In this document: positions 14,101-25,288 of the stretch, piece by piece
Position numbering within the stretch: the stretch's first letter is position 1
Layout: the number at the start of each line of letters is the position of its first letter
Source of the DNA: Parietaria judaica
Taxonomy: Eukaryota > Streptophyta > Magnoliopsida > Rosales > Urticaceae
NCBI GenBank assembly: GCA_954871525.1
Contig: OX940870.1
Coordinates: 29,502,555 to 29,566,554 of the forward strand
Reading direction: 5' to 3'
Length of the DNA stretch: 64,000 nucleotides
The notes under the pieces: generated by a model
Seen by the model: only the letters and a program-made list of their open reading frames with translations
The model's database searches: none
What the model was told of the DNA's origin: nothing
Position numbers and translations under genes: made by a program

Positions 14101-15909
14101 ATTAACCTAATTACTCCTAGCGAAATAATTTAGAAATATATCATAATACTGGAAAAAGGACACCCAACATGAAGTAAGAGTCTTAATAAGCAATATTTGT
14201 CTATTATGACATAAGTAGTGTCTGATGTGTGTTAATCAACATTTACATTCCAACCTTAGAAACATATTCGTCATTCGCCATATTCAGCTTGCTGAGAGTA
14301 TATATTATGTTTCTAGCGTAGCATTTCTCTGCCGTAGAAAAAAACCGAGAACGGGCCTGAAAAAAGATCACAAATCTGCAGATGATAAGTCTCTAGAGGA
14401 AACATATTCATGTTTAAAGAGGTACACTTACATACTCCCTAGCTCGAATATTTACCCTTTTGTAATGTAAATGATTCAACCAATCCGAATTGGAGAATGA
14501 AGACAACCATTTAATACCTGGGCAAGAGACGCCTCGAACGACTGAAGGGCTTCCTCAAATGTGGAAAGCCGGGAACCACACCATGCTAGTGTTGCCGATA
14601 AAACAGAAACACCTTCACACTCATCCAACTCAATCTGTTCAAACGATATTCGTTAAAATTGGACCCCACTCTTTGTAAACTTTTACTTCCTTGAACGTAT
14701 TGAAACAAAATTACCTGAGGAATGAAGAAGTAGTAAGACCCTGCCTGATGTTTTATGGAAGAAAACTCTTCATTGACACTACTATCCACAATACCATAAG
14801 ACATTATAGGAGCAAATTCGTTTGACAGATATCTGAAGAAAAAAAAAATTATACACACAATGAAATATCTGACAAGTACAAAAATATAGTGTTCTAACAC
14901 TTCCACAAATTTAATTCAACATTTTGCTGCACTAATTTCAGCAACTTCTGCGAAAATGACACTAATTTAAGACAAATCCCAACTAATTAACTTGTTTTAT
15001 ACACATCTGCCGTGAGACAGGATTATGAGCTTCATGGTAGAGAATGTTTCCAATTCACGCAGAGAGGACAGGAAATTATGATATAACTTAATGTATAAGT
15101 CACTAAGTAATGAAGTAAACATTGTCTAAAAACAACATACATTTTGGTCCAATTGCTCTCTCCAGAGGCAGAAAAAGAATCGGATTCACGCCTAAAATAA
15201 ACAGCGGCACCTATACCGAAGACTCCGCGATTTTCTTTCAGAAGCAGCGATTTGTAGCTTAGCTCGTCCTTCTCCTTCGAAACGAAGAACAGAGGGAACA
15301 CTGAAGAAGAATCCTGCTGCGAGCAGAACCAGTACAGAGCCTTCGCGCTCGGAGGCACGGCAACCTTCGAAACAATTCACACTCAATTCACCATTTTTGA
15401 AAAAAATACATCCCTTTATGACAGAGAATACAGAAAATGAATGCGAAACCTCACCTGAAACCTCAAGATTCCAGTGGAGCAAGACGGAGGATCGAGCTTC
15501 AACTCCTCCACAGCCTCTCCGATCCTCTCAATACCTTGCTCGAGCGTCACCGCCGGAGGCAGAGCACGAACAATGCAGGTCTCCACCGCGAAGCCGCCGT
15601 CTGAAACGTCGGAAACCTCTCCGATTTCCACAGCCGGACCGTCGAATCGCACGCTATCGACAGCCTAATCCAGGAGAAACGAAGCAGAGATATCAACAGA
15701 CCAAAAAAAAAGAAGATAAACCTCGAAAGATATAGAGAATCGTAGAGCACCGTGCGGCGAGGCAAGTGGAGAGAGTGGCAGCGGAGGAACGGAAGCGACG
15801 GCAGTGCAGTAAGCCGTAACGACTTCCGTGTGGAGGCCGATCGAGAGGCAGAGCGGGGAGGAAGAAGGAGAGAGGGTTGGAGAAGCAGAGCTTGAGGTTT
15901 CGTGTTCAT
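3722..15909 (-). CDS. PHYLLO: PHYLLO: fused MenF-like/MenD/MenC/MenH, phylloquinone synthesis
   Basis: A multifunctional plastid protein that converts isochorismate to o-succinylbenzoate steps of phylloquinone synthesis. I resolved 27 coding exons by eye, all with GT-AG borders and consistent phase: 15909-15722, 15653-15455, 15364-15141, 14832-14715, 14634-14518, 14045-13931, 13864-13758, 13413-13309, 13101-12907, 12809-12711, 12035-11472, 11315-11091, 10924-10622, 10472-10405, 9696-9538, 9314-9189, 9096-8977, 8888-8771, 7525-7370, 6980-6735, 6666-6499, 6302-6159, 5814-5356, 5133-4837, 4750-4593, 4488-4378, 3977-3722. They sum to 5145 nt, 1714 residues plus stop, about the length I recall for Arabidopsis PHYLLO. 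The Ser/Arg-rich, acid-poor N-terminus looks like a plastid transit peptide. The least certain junction is exon 1/2: the acceptor before 15653 keeps frame, whereas one before 15664 does not. No disabling change is seen. Confidence 0.95.
5356..8888 (-). other. PHYLLO module 3: MenC (o-succinylbenzoate synthase)
   Basis: Exons 18-23, about residues 1011-1441. This is an enolase-superfamily dehydratase forming o-succinylbenzoate. The KxK catalytic motif (KLK, 1182-1184), metal ligands in RVDAN (D1214), YIEEP (about 1238-1242) and LDET (D1263), and the second-side lysine in VIKPS (K1291) are all present. Intron 18 (7526-8770, 1245 bp) is the largest intron of the gene and carries a hAT-type insertion. 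Confidence 0.9.
7851..8494. mobile_element. hAT-type non-autonomous element in PHYLLO intron 18, 644 bp
   Basis: The element starts CAAGGTACAAAATTTCGC and ends GCATTTTAAACCTTG, so the ends are inverted (CAAGGT/ACCTTG-like). It is flanked by perfect 8-bp direct repeats ctttcatg (7843-7850 and 8495-8502), the target-duplication size of hAT elements. The interior has many GCGAAA and GCATGCGG words and no transposase. It shares CAAGG termini and size class of target duplication with the element at 44784-46051. It lies wholly inside an intron and leaves the PHYLLO splice sites intact. Confidence 0.8.
8977..13413 (-). other. PHYLLO module 2: MenD (SEPHCHC synthase)
   Basis: Exons 8-17, about residues 357-1010. 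MenD is a thiamine-diphosphate enzyme that joins isochorismate and 2-oxoglutarate. Visible features are [19 protein letters not shown] at the domain start, APGSRSSP, the catalytic-glutamate motif [10 protein letters not shown] (E about 422), TADRPPEL, and the ThDP-binding pair GD (859-860)...NN (888-889) within [11 protein letters not shown] and VINNHGG. Exon 11 (12035-11472) is the largest exon, 564 bp. All expected cofactor residues are present. Confidence 0.9.
13758..15909 (-). other. PHYLLO module 1: transit peptide and truncated MenF-like region
   Basis: Exons 1-7, about residues 1-356. After the transit peptide, the segment from [11 protein letters not shown] to about [12 protein letters not shown] resembles the N-terminal part of isochorismate synthase. 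The C-terminal chorismate-binding half of MenF is absent: exon 8 goes straight into MenD. This matches established knowledge of PHYLLO, in which the menF part is truncated and active isochorismate synthase is encoded elsewhere (ICS genes). So this copy is not specially damaged. Confidence 0.85.
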
Positions 15910-16873
15910 GGCGGTCAAGCAGAAAGCACGAGCTCAGTCAGAGCTGGGACTGTCACAGTGTTGAAGCTCCATCGATATTCATATCCATTTGTGTAATCTT
16001 TATTTCTGAATATTACCTAATTTATTTATTTGTTTATTTATATTGTAATAAATAATAGAAATAGAAGGGATCGGAGCGAACGACAACGAAGGGGGAGGAA
16101 ACATTGTCGTCTCGTTCAAACGACAGCATATATAAAAGGATTGTGAGTAATTGAAGCAGCATGGACTAGAAAGTTTCAATTGAACTAAATTCATGCACAA
16201 TTAGTTAATTCCTAGCCAATAAGGTCGTTGGGTCCAATTTTATTTTTTCTCTAAGTGATACGTGGAGCATTTAAAGTTGTCCACGTGTATAATTGGTCAT
16301 ATCTTTTTCTCATGCATTGCGCTCTATTCTGTAAATATCTCGAGTATTAAAAATAAATTTTGGGTGTTTGTTCCGCAAATAAGTAGCACTTTCTAAGACA
16401 ACGGGAATTATTCTAAAGAAGAAAAAAGATTTGGAAGTTTGATAAATTTTGACTACTTATGCGTAAATATTCGTATTTAATACGAATATAATGGGTCTTT
16501 TTAAACGACAAGAAAATAGCGACGCAAGTCTTTAATTTTATATATTTTTTGCAATTAAGTTTTTATATTTAAATTTTAGTTGTAAAAGTCCATACTATTA
16601 TAATTCGTTGCACATCACTCCACATGTATATTTGGAAGCAATATATTTAACATTCAAACCAATCCATTAATACCCATCAGAATTAAGGCCATAACTACAA
16701 CAAATATATAAAGTTAAGTATTTTTACCACTAAAATTTGAGTATAAGGACTTAACTGTAACAAAAATGCAAGGTTAAGGACTTTCACCGCTATAAATATG
16801 TATTTTTTTCTTCTAATATATAACAGGTGGGCCCATTGGCGTGACCCGTTTATAGACTATAGACAATGTGGAG
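15910..16873. other. PHYLLO 5' flank and AT-rich spacer
   Basis: This holds the PHYLLO upstream region (minus strand) and then AT-rich DNA. No second gene is visible. Degenerate short repeats containing 'ttaaggact...accgct' at 16700-16800 resemble worn MITE ends. Confidence 0.4.
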
Positions 16874-17568
16874 TAGGGGGTGTACATTAAGGTCTTCGGA
16901 ATCGGTTTTACACTTAAAAAGATTTGGACCCTATTATTTAATTATTTGAAATTGAAATTAAAAACTGAAGACCCTACCTTTTAGAGCTATTACCGTTTGT
17001 ACCGAAAACTTTATTTAGGACTGAAATTCAGTCCTAAAATCGGTTTAGACATAATTAGACTCTCATTTATAGTAAAATATATTGTAAAAATCTATCTTTT
17101 ATCAATAGTACTTTATTATTTCTTTTAAAAAAATAAATTTTTTATGACAAATAATAAATCAAACGTATTTATTGATTACGAGAAAATAACTATTTTTAAT
17201 AAACGATTCCATGAATTTTATTAACGATTTTGAATAATTGTAATAATCCAAGGAAAAACTAAATTTTTACGAACATTAAAATCTCAAATAACCATAAACA
17301 AAGCATGAAAGAAAAAAAAAATGTCTAGAAATAAAATTAATTTATGATGACATATATCTTATTTGTATATGAGTTTATTATAACATAAAACTTAATATTT
17401 AAATAAGCTCTTCGTTAAAAATGGGGCTTCGGTACCGGTTCTCAAAATTGAAACCGAATACCGAAGACCTTGTTTTATGACCCAAATCATATTATTCGGT
17501 CTTTAAGGTCCTTGATAATAAGGTTTTCGGTCCCACAATTTGATTATTATTTTTTTTTTGCACCCCTA
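16874..17568. mobile_element. Probable hAT-like MITE, 695 bp
   Basis: The left end TAGGGGGTGTACA and right end TGCACCCCTA are inverted. Internally, GGTCTTCGG and TCGGTCTTTAAGG words face each other near the two ends. The flanks atgtggag and aaatggag agree at 6 of 8 positions, which could be a worn 8-bp target duplication. The TAGGGGTG terminus is common in plant hAT MITEs. There is no coding capacity. Confidence 0.5.
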
Positions 17569-17647
17569 AAATGGAGAATGATGACAAGCGGAGTGATATG
17601 TAGTAAAATCGCAACGGTGGAGATTTTCACCACTAAAATATGAGTAC

Positions 17648-18358
17648 TGTTAAGGTCGGATTTGGTCAAATCCATCCTCAACTTTACACTTGTTGTTTTT
17701 CTAATGGAACGACGAGAATGGGGGTGGGCAAGACCGTGATGGGCTTCTGGCCCATGAGAAGAATGATGGGTAATGGCGGCCATATCTCATTGGGGCCTGT
17801 TTGGGTGGTGAGGCCCAAGATCGAAGGGAGACCCATTGAGGCCTAGGGCATCCCTCGAGGATGCGACAAGAGCGTACGGCACGAGCATTAAATGCTGGGT
17901 AGTACGCTCAGAAGATGGCAGGCGACAACGTTAGTGGAGACGAGCCTCCTTGGTTTCAACAGAGAATGTCAGGGAGGGGGACCATGGAATATTTGGAGGG
18001 GGGACCATCTGAAGATCATCCAGGGGATTCGAGCCCAAGGGGTGGGAGTTTCACAATAAATAGAGGAAAGGATCCCCATTTGAGGGGGTTGGCAGAAATC
18101 AGGAGAGAAAGTCATAGTAGTATCATTGCATTGTGGCTAGAGAGTCTTGGCCTTAGAGACGCACAGATTTGTTCGTCGATAACATCTCCGAGTCATTCTG
18201 TGTGTGTATTCGTTTTTCTCTTCGAAGTTCCAAGCTATAAACGGAAGAAACCGATCCCTCTCGTAATAATAATCAATCAAAGATACCCCCATTCGTACTA
18301 TCAGTGTGATTGCTCGTGTATTTTTGTGATTGTAAGGCGGTGCGAATCGCCATCTACA
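17648..18358 (+). mobile_element. Solo LTR, 711 bp
   Basis: It begins TGTTAAGGTCGGATTTGG and ends CATCTACA, with perfect 5-bp direct repeats agtac on both sides (17643-17647 and 18359-18363). The start closely matches the LTRs at 51496-52476 and 36635 (minus), so it belongs to the same or a sister family. No internal retroelement sequence adjoins it. The right border relies mainly on the target duplication, because CATCTACA is not a good inverse of TGTTAAGG. Confidence 0.6.
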
Positions 18359-18577
18359 AGTACAAAGTCTTAATTTGATTCTTCTTTTTACCAGCAATAT
18401 CTTTAATGCGAATGAGAACATCAGTTTTAGCTCCACAAAATTCGTTCGGCTTAACTATACATTTTAATTATCTATATTCAACCTCGAGAAATAGTAAATT
18501 TAAAACAATAAAAATAAAAATCACACACAAATCACAATGAAAAAGCGCGTGGCACTCTTTCTTACATCATATCCTGG

Positions 18578-18755
18578 CACGTGACGCAACAATTTCGGAC
18601 CGCCACGTCAGCAATAGATCCACGTAAGCGAATTACATTCCTCTCCACGTCATCAAAACCCGAGTCACTTCCATGTGGACCACCACTTTCCACGTTTCCT
18701 CCACAGCCCTGTAAAATACCCATTTGGTCCCTACTCAGTTAACCTCCAACCACGT
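18578..18755 (+). promoter_or_regulatory. Cluster of six ACGT-core motifs upstream of ZIP
   Basis: CACGT occurs at 18578 (inside CACGTG), 18604, 18621, 18646, 18691 and 18751, within 180 bp and ending 87 bp before the ZIP start codon. ACGT cores are binding sites for bZIP and bHLH factors (G-box and ABRE-like). The canonical zinc-deficiency element TGTCGACA is not seen. Confidence 0.5.
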
Positions 18756-18841
18756 ATCCTTCGTCAACATTTAGGTCAATTCCCTTTTAAATTCACATAT
18801 ATTCTCCATTTCCGATTCTCTCCAACCTCGCTCTCTCTTCA

Positions 18842-19834
18842 ATGGCATCACTAGTGTTCCTGCGGAAGCCCTGCCACGCCATCGTAATCCTCCTCTTGCT
18901 CGTCCACTCCGTCGCTGGGCGAGAGGAAGCCGACGGATCCACGGGGTGCTCGGACGAGGGTGGGTCGTGCCGCGACAGCGCGGCCGCGCTGAGGCTCAAG
19001 CTCATCGCCATCGCGGCCATCCTGGTGGCGAGCGCCCTGGGCATCTGCCTGCCGCTCTGCGCGCGCTCGGTGCCGGCGCTGGGGCCGGAGAAGAGCCTGT
19101 TCTCGGTGGTTAAGGCATTTGCCTCGGGGGTGATTCTCGCGACGGGGTACATGCACGTGCTGCCCGACGCCGTGGAGAGCCTGACGTCCCCGTGCCTGCC
19201 AGAGGAGCCGTGGCAGAAGTTCCCGTTTGCGATGTTTGTGGCGATGCTGTCGGCGGTGGCGACGCTCGCGGTGGACTCGCTCTCGATGAGCTACTACCGG
19301 AAAAAGCTGGACGAGGCCGAGGAGGCTGCGCGCGCCAAGGGCTCGGAGTTGCTGCGGTATCGCGTCGTCGCTCAGGTATTGAAATATAATTGAATTTAGT
19401 TTTTTTATTTATTTAAGTTTTGATTATATTTTTGTGTGTAACAACAATTCATAGTTTGTTACGTATTAGCGCACATTCACGCGGAAAAAAACAGTTCATT
19501 TCTTCGTTTGATAATTGGATTTTACAGCATTAGGGTTTCAATGAAAAATTTATAGGACGAAAATTTATGGGTTTTTTTTTCTTTGTAAAAACTATTGTGC
19601 TCGGAATGTTGCATAGGACCTACCTGGTGTTGATATTTATATAAAACTATAAATATCTATAGATATTTACATATAAGGAGACAATATATTTTCCATCATT
19701 GAAGCTCAAGCAGTAACATAATTCATCAACCTAATAATTTTGAAAGTCATTAATTGCATTTCCAATAGAATTTACTTTATCTATTATTCACACTCTCTTA
19801 TCAAATAGTTTTATTTAAATAAACCATATATATA

Positions 19835-19869
<35 letters not shown>

Positions 19870-21236
19870 TACATAAATTTATTAATAGTTTACATTTTCA
19901 ATTGGAGACAGTTAAAAGAAAAAAACATTTTAGAAAATAATGAAACATAAAAGGAGATATTTACATATAAGGAGATATCATAGTTCCATTATTGAAGCAA
20001 AATAATTCAAAAACCTAATAATTTTGCAGTCATTAATCGCATTTCCAATGGAATTACTGGTGTAGCGTGGGAATTATCACAGGATGATATTAATTATTAT
20101 TATTATTATTATAACTAATACGTATTCATTAGATAATTTAGGTCTAAGTGAATGCTCACAAATTACAATTAGGGATTATGGTTAGCTAAGAGCCTAAGAT
20201 TATGGGAGGTGATTTAAATTCAAATTGCAATATGTTAGCTTAGCTATATATTATTATTTTTACGCGTGAAACAAGTATATTATGAAATGAAAATCTAGAG
20301 TATTTCATGGGGTGGACGTCAGTTTTGAGTTCCTTGTTTGTGTTCGTGATGGATGTACAAACTCACATTTTGTCTCGATTTCGGGTGGTGGACTCGAGAT
20401 TCGCCAGAAAGCTAACGAACGCGTCGCCGATTAATTTCTCTACTCTCTTATCAAATAATTATTCAAATAAACAATATACACATACTGTTATTAAAATTAC
20501 ATAAAGTTATTTATCATTTTAATATTTTTATAGATTTACAAAAAATGAATGAATGCAGGTATTGGAGGTGGGAATAGTGGTGCACTCGGTGGTGATAGGG
20601 CTGTCGCTGGGGGCGTCGGACAACCCATGCACCATCAGACCGCTCATCGCCGCTCTCTGCTTCCATCAACTCTTTGAAGGCATGGGCCTTGGCGGCTGCA
20701 TTTTGCAGGTCATCCATATATCATTAATATTTGTGAAAATTGGTACTTGGCCCGGCCCAACTCAAAAATATTTGAAGGCCTCATCAAATAAAATTCTATT
20801 AAAATATCATCAAAAAAAAATTATACTTATTATGTCAAACAATTGTTTTGATGCAAGAGAAAGATCGAGTCTTTATTTATAATTTTGTATAGATTCTCAA
20901 TGTTGGAATTTTGACGGACAAATAATACAGGCGGAATACCGGACAAAGATGAAGGCGATCATGGTGTTCTTTTTCTCGTTCACGACGCCGTTTGGGATCG
21001 CGCTGGGTATAGGGCTGTCGAAGGTGTACAGCGACAACAGCCCAACAGGGCTCATCGTGGTGGGGCTGTTGGACGCGTGCTCCGCCGGGCTGCTGAACTA
21101 CATGGCCCTGGTGGAGCTTCTGGGCTCGGACTTCCTGGGCCCAAAGCTCCAAGCCAATGTCAAGCTCCAGATATTCTGCTACGCCTCGCTTCTCCTCGGC
21201 GCCGGAGGCATGTCCTTGATGGCCAAATGGGCCTAG
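18842..21236 (+). CDS. ZIP: ZIP-family metal transporter (ZIP2/ZIP11-like)
   Basis: Three coding exons with GT-AG borders: 18842-19375, 20559-20708 and 20931-21236, giving 329 residues. ZIP proteins carry Zn or other divalent metals into the cytoplasm across eight membrane spans. Visible features are a signal peptide (about 1-26), a Cys-bearing extracytoplasmic segment, spans near 52-74, 87-109 and 128-150, the metal-site histidine in [10 protein letters not shown] (H187), [11 protein letters not shown] (H214) and the conserved end [10 protein letters not shown]. The loop between spans 3 and 4 is very short (about 151-178), charged, and lacks the usual His-rich metal-binding stretch. LCARSVPAL and [11 protein letters not shown] point to the ZIP2/ZIP11 clade. 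Exon 1 is very GC-rich against its AT-rich introns. Confidence 0.93.
19376..20558 (+). repeat. ZIP intron 1 with duplicated segments and ATT microsatellite
   Basis: This 1183-bp intron contains an internal duplication: 19657-19775 and 19958-20060 share 'atttacatataaggaga' and 'cattaat.gcatttccaat' text. A second pair around 19790-19900 and 20440-20530 shares 'ctcttatcaaata' text. An (ATT)n tract runs from about 19836 to 19868, with a smaller one at 20091-20112. No transposon ends were delimited. Confidence 0.5.
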
Positions 21237-22390
21237 GATTCCCACTACTAATAGATTTTGCTCCCCTTTTAGATTAGACAACTGGTTTTGTTCGAAACAT
21301 AATTTATTGGACTAAGAAAGAAAGAAAAAAAAGGTTCAATTCATATATACGTCTCATAGTCATATATTTCCTTGCAAGCAAGCAAAAGTTATAATTGGAG
21401 GAAATTTTGTGAACACGTTATGAATAGTTATCGCTGGATTTTTTGTTGTAAATTTTGATTAGAGAAGATTGATTTCCATGAATATTTGAATTGGCAAGGC
21501 ACACGAGGTTTTTTTTTTTTTTTTTTCATCAATTCATCTTGTTTTGCATTTTTGTTTTTATTTTATGTCATTTTGTAAAATAGCTATATTACACTCTCAA
21601 GTCCACTTTTACATGTGGACTCTCAAGTCCACTTTTGATAAAATAGCTATATTATCCCTATGTATCTTTTTCGTCAAAATTTTAATATAATGATTCAATT
21701 TAAATGTTTAGCTTATTACAATTTACATCTGGTGTTTGTTTGCGTAGTATATAATAATTTGGACATTTTAGTTTTTATTTCTAAAAACATGCTAAATAGA
21801 AAACTTAACCAAACAACATTCCAAAAATTCCAAAACCATGGTTTATCAAACAGAATTTTGAAACCAAAACATCAAGAACAAGTTTATAAACCGCTAAGCA
21901 AACAAGTTTATAAAACGCTAAGCAAACAGGCCCTTAGGGTCTCGGTGAGATTGAAATCAAGATCTATTGAGAAGTTTTATTTTTTATTTTACACAAAGCA
22001 AGCTCGGTTCCAAAAATAAAAATAAAAAATAATAAAGGCTTAGAAATCGAATTATAAATTAAGTTTAAACCTAGTCAGGCCATTAATACGGACGAATTCC
22101 CTATTTGTTTGTACCAGTATTAATCATCAAATATGATTTTCCTGCTATTTAAAAAATATGTTATTGCCGAGAAGTCTTGTTGTTTCTCTATAATTGGTTG
22201 TAATTTTGTATAACTTCACTAATAATACTAAATGAGATATTTAATACATGATCATTATCCATTTTTAAATATACAGTCCTAACTCATAGAATAATTAGCT
22301 AATTACGTCATCTCTAATAAATTATTGACAAGTAATTTGAAGACATTGGTGGCTTCGTTTTCGTTTGCTTTTTGCCATGGCCACGAAAAA

Positions 22391-22431
<41 letters not shown>

Positions 22432-23039
22432 AAGGGTTGTGTTGTGATGAGGGTGGTCAAAAGTTCCATGTTTTTGGTGGAAGCAGGACTTCTCAAGAGT
22501 GACACCCAGTGTTGGAATTAATGCTTCTTTTTTATACATAAAATAATATAGTCACGTAAGACCATATGATATGATATGATATGTGTATTATAAGATAGCC
22601 ATGTCACTAGCAATAGTGACCACACGATGTCACAATACTAGACGTTAAAAAGGACCATATATATGAAAGCGAACCCGCATATTGTGGTTATGATATAAGA
22701 GAGAGAGAGAGAGAGAGAGTTTGGAAATTGTCGTATTAGAAAATGGAATTAGCTTTGAAATATCTGAAAGTGCCCTAAAGAAAGAGGACACTCATTGCTA
22801 TTCAAGACCTCTTATAAAAGGAGCTTTCCGTTTTTTAAACGAGTGGCTTTGGTTTGCCCTTTAATATATATAATGTGTTTCATTATATTATTGTAAATTT
22901 GTAATAGTAGAAATACGTGTGTGTGAGTGAGAGAGAGAAAGAGGAAGAGTGTTTTTATTAGTGTACCTATGTCTTATCTGCTCATCAATTTCAAACTTCA
23001 AGTTTAAAGTTCAAGTTATTTCCTTTTTTTTTCTTCCAA

Positions 23040-23610
23040 AGTTTTTATTATTTTAATTCTCGCTAGAATTTCGTCTAATTCTTCCAATTGATTCAATAGA
23101 ATTTTAGTTGCGTTGTTACTATAATTTTATTTCTTTCAGAATTGACAAGTGTTCATTCAAAAATTTGATTTTCTTACAATATCTACTATATAGTATATGA
23201 AATATTTTAATTTGAAAAAAAGTTATTGCTACAAATGACCCTTTTAATTAAAGAGTGTGCGTTCAAATGGTCTTTCTGAAGGAAGAAAAAAAATTAGTGG
23301 AAATGGTCTCTCTATTGTGATAAGAAATTCAAACTTCAATTTGATTCTCACTAAAATTGCGTCTAATTTTTCTGATTGATTTAGAATTTTAGATGAATTC
23401 TTACCAACATTTCTTTTTTTCTTTCGTAAGTGAAAAATGCTCATTTAAAAATCTGTATTTCTTATAATACGTACTATATAGTATGTGAAATATTTTAGGT
23501 TAAAAAAAGTTATTGTTACAAATGATCCCTCTAATAAAAAGTGTGTGTTCAAATGTTCTCTGTGAAGAAAGAAAAATGAGTGCAAATGGTCTCTCTATTA
23601 TGAATTAGTC
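23040..23610. repeat. Diverged tandem duplication, period about 289 bp
   Basis: Two units align, with matched landmarks 'gcgtctaattttt' versus 'tcgtctaattctt' and 'aaaaaagttattgttac' versus 'aaaaaagttattgctac', offset by about 289 bp. Both units end with 'tgtg.gttcaaatg.tctct' and 'gcaaatggtctctctatta'-like text. It is non-coding. Confidence 0.6.
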
Positions 23611-25229
23611 ACTCAAATAGAAATAGTTCTTGACTGTAAAGATAGATGGAGAAGTGTAAAAAAAATGTTTTTGAGATAACTTTTAAGGGTAATTTTACAA
23701 TTTATTTATATAAAAAATACCTTATTAAGACTTAATAACTTTTCAAAAATATTATCTGTACACATACCCCTCATTATAAGGACTGTTTGTAACAATTACA
23801 TTAGCAAAAAGAATAAGATCATATTGAAAAATGGAAGTTTATAGAAACTAAATTTTAAATTTATGGGGTATAAAAAACCTAATTCGCCATTTACGAAGGA
23901 CTCGGATATAAACGATCAGTATTGATAGGTGCAAGAAAATGGTAGAGTGCCACTTGCAAATTTCATACCAAAAATTATTAGAAGATGGAGAGTTGTGGGC
24001 CAATTAAATTGGTAATGGAGACACCAAAAGAGCCTTGAAATAGACAGCCTCGTCAAATTTATATTTAGTAATTACCTTCATTTTCAAACATGACGATCAT
24101 CATAAGCTTCAAACTATTCTTTTCTATGCGCATATCACAATAATTACTTCCCTGCATTAAGATTATTAGTTTTGCCAGTGTCGGTTTTTTTTTTATATGT
24201 GGAAAAAAAAACCTGAAAAGTATATTTGATGTCATTGCCAAATTGAATAGCATACCCTTTGGAAATTTCCCATTAAGCAATAAGATAATCCACAGTTAGG
24301 TAATATATATTTATAGGGTTTAGGGTTTAGGTATAAATATTTATGTATATATATATATATATATTAATGTTAGTACTGTTGCAGATTTTTTTTTTTTTCA
24401 TTTACATTATAATGAAAAGAGAAAAGATTAGGGTTTTGATGAACTTGTAGAAAATACCTAATTAGCATGAGCAGATGGAGGGTGTGTTTGGTATGTCGTT
24501 ATGGAATTTTTGACGTGTAATTATATATATAGATATATAAGAAAAAAATTAATAAAATGTAATCAAGGGATAATCTTTCCGTTCGGCTTAGAGTTATTTA
24601 TTTTCATTTTGGTCTCGCTTTTACTAATTAGTATTCATCTTACTCGTTCATTCTCCGCATATAAAACTTGATTTAGTCTTAACTATACTAAATTTGTGCC
24701 TAATTGATCTGATATAAACCAAAGTTAATTTGATCTTAATACGGAATCAAGTCAAATTCTACTTTGATGTAATTATCTAATTTAAGATGTTGTTAACTTA
24801 AACCATTACAACAATTGCGCCTGAATAGAACCAAACTATTTGTCAGGTACTTGATTTGTCATTCGTGCATAATGTTATTAATTCGAAACCCAATAATCTT
24901 GAATCACAACGTTCTGAATCCGATTCAGAATTTGTGGTTCCGGTTTGCCTGAATCCGGATTATCCTGATTTCTTTATCCAAGGGCTCAAATTTTAAGTAA
25001 TTTAAAAATAAAAACCAAAAAATTAACTGCCCAAATTAACTAATATTATGTGGTATGAAAGCAGGAACCCGATGGTCCAATCCGGATAAAAACTGGAACC
25101 AAAATTTCTAGTTCAGAAAAAATTCGAAACCAGAAAATTCTGGTTCAAGTTTTACCCGGATTTGAGCTATTCAAAACCGGATACCACTTTTGCTCCCATA
25201 GTTACAAGTTTATTCGTGAATCGGCCAAC

Positions 25230-25230
<1 letters not shown>

Positions 25231-25288
<58 letters not shown>
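25231..25288. repeat. (AAT)n microsatellite
   Basis: About 19 uninterrupted copies of AAT/ATA. Its minus-strand frame gives only a poly-Tyr run, not a gene. Confidence 0.95.

Noticed and set aside
17915..18373. 152-codon + strand open frame
   Set aside because: It lies almost entirely within the solo LTR 17648-18358, has no domain, and its composition follows the LTR.
24316..24331. Telomere-like GGGTTTAGGGTTTAGG run
   Set aside because: Only about two and a half units of the plant telomere repeat; such short runs are common and are not evidence of a telomere or fusion.
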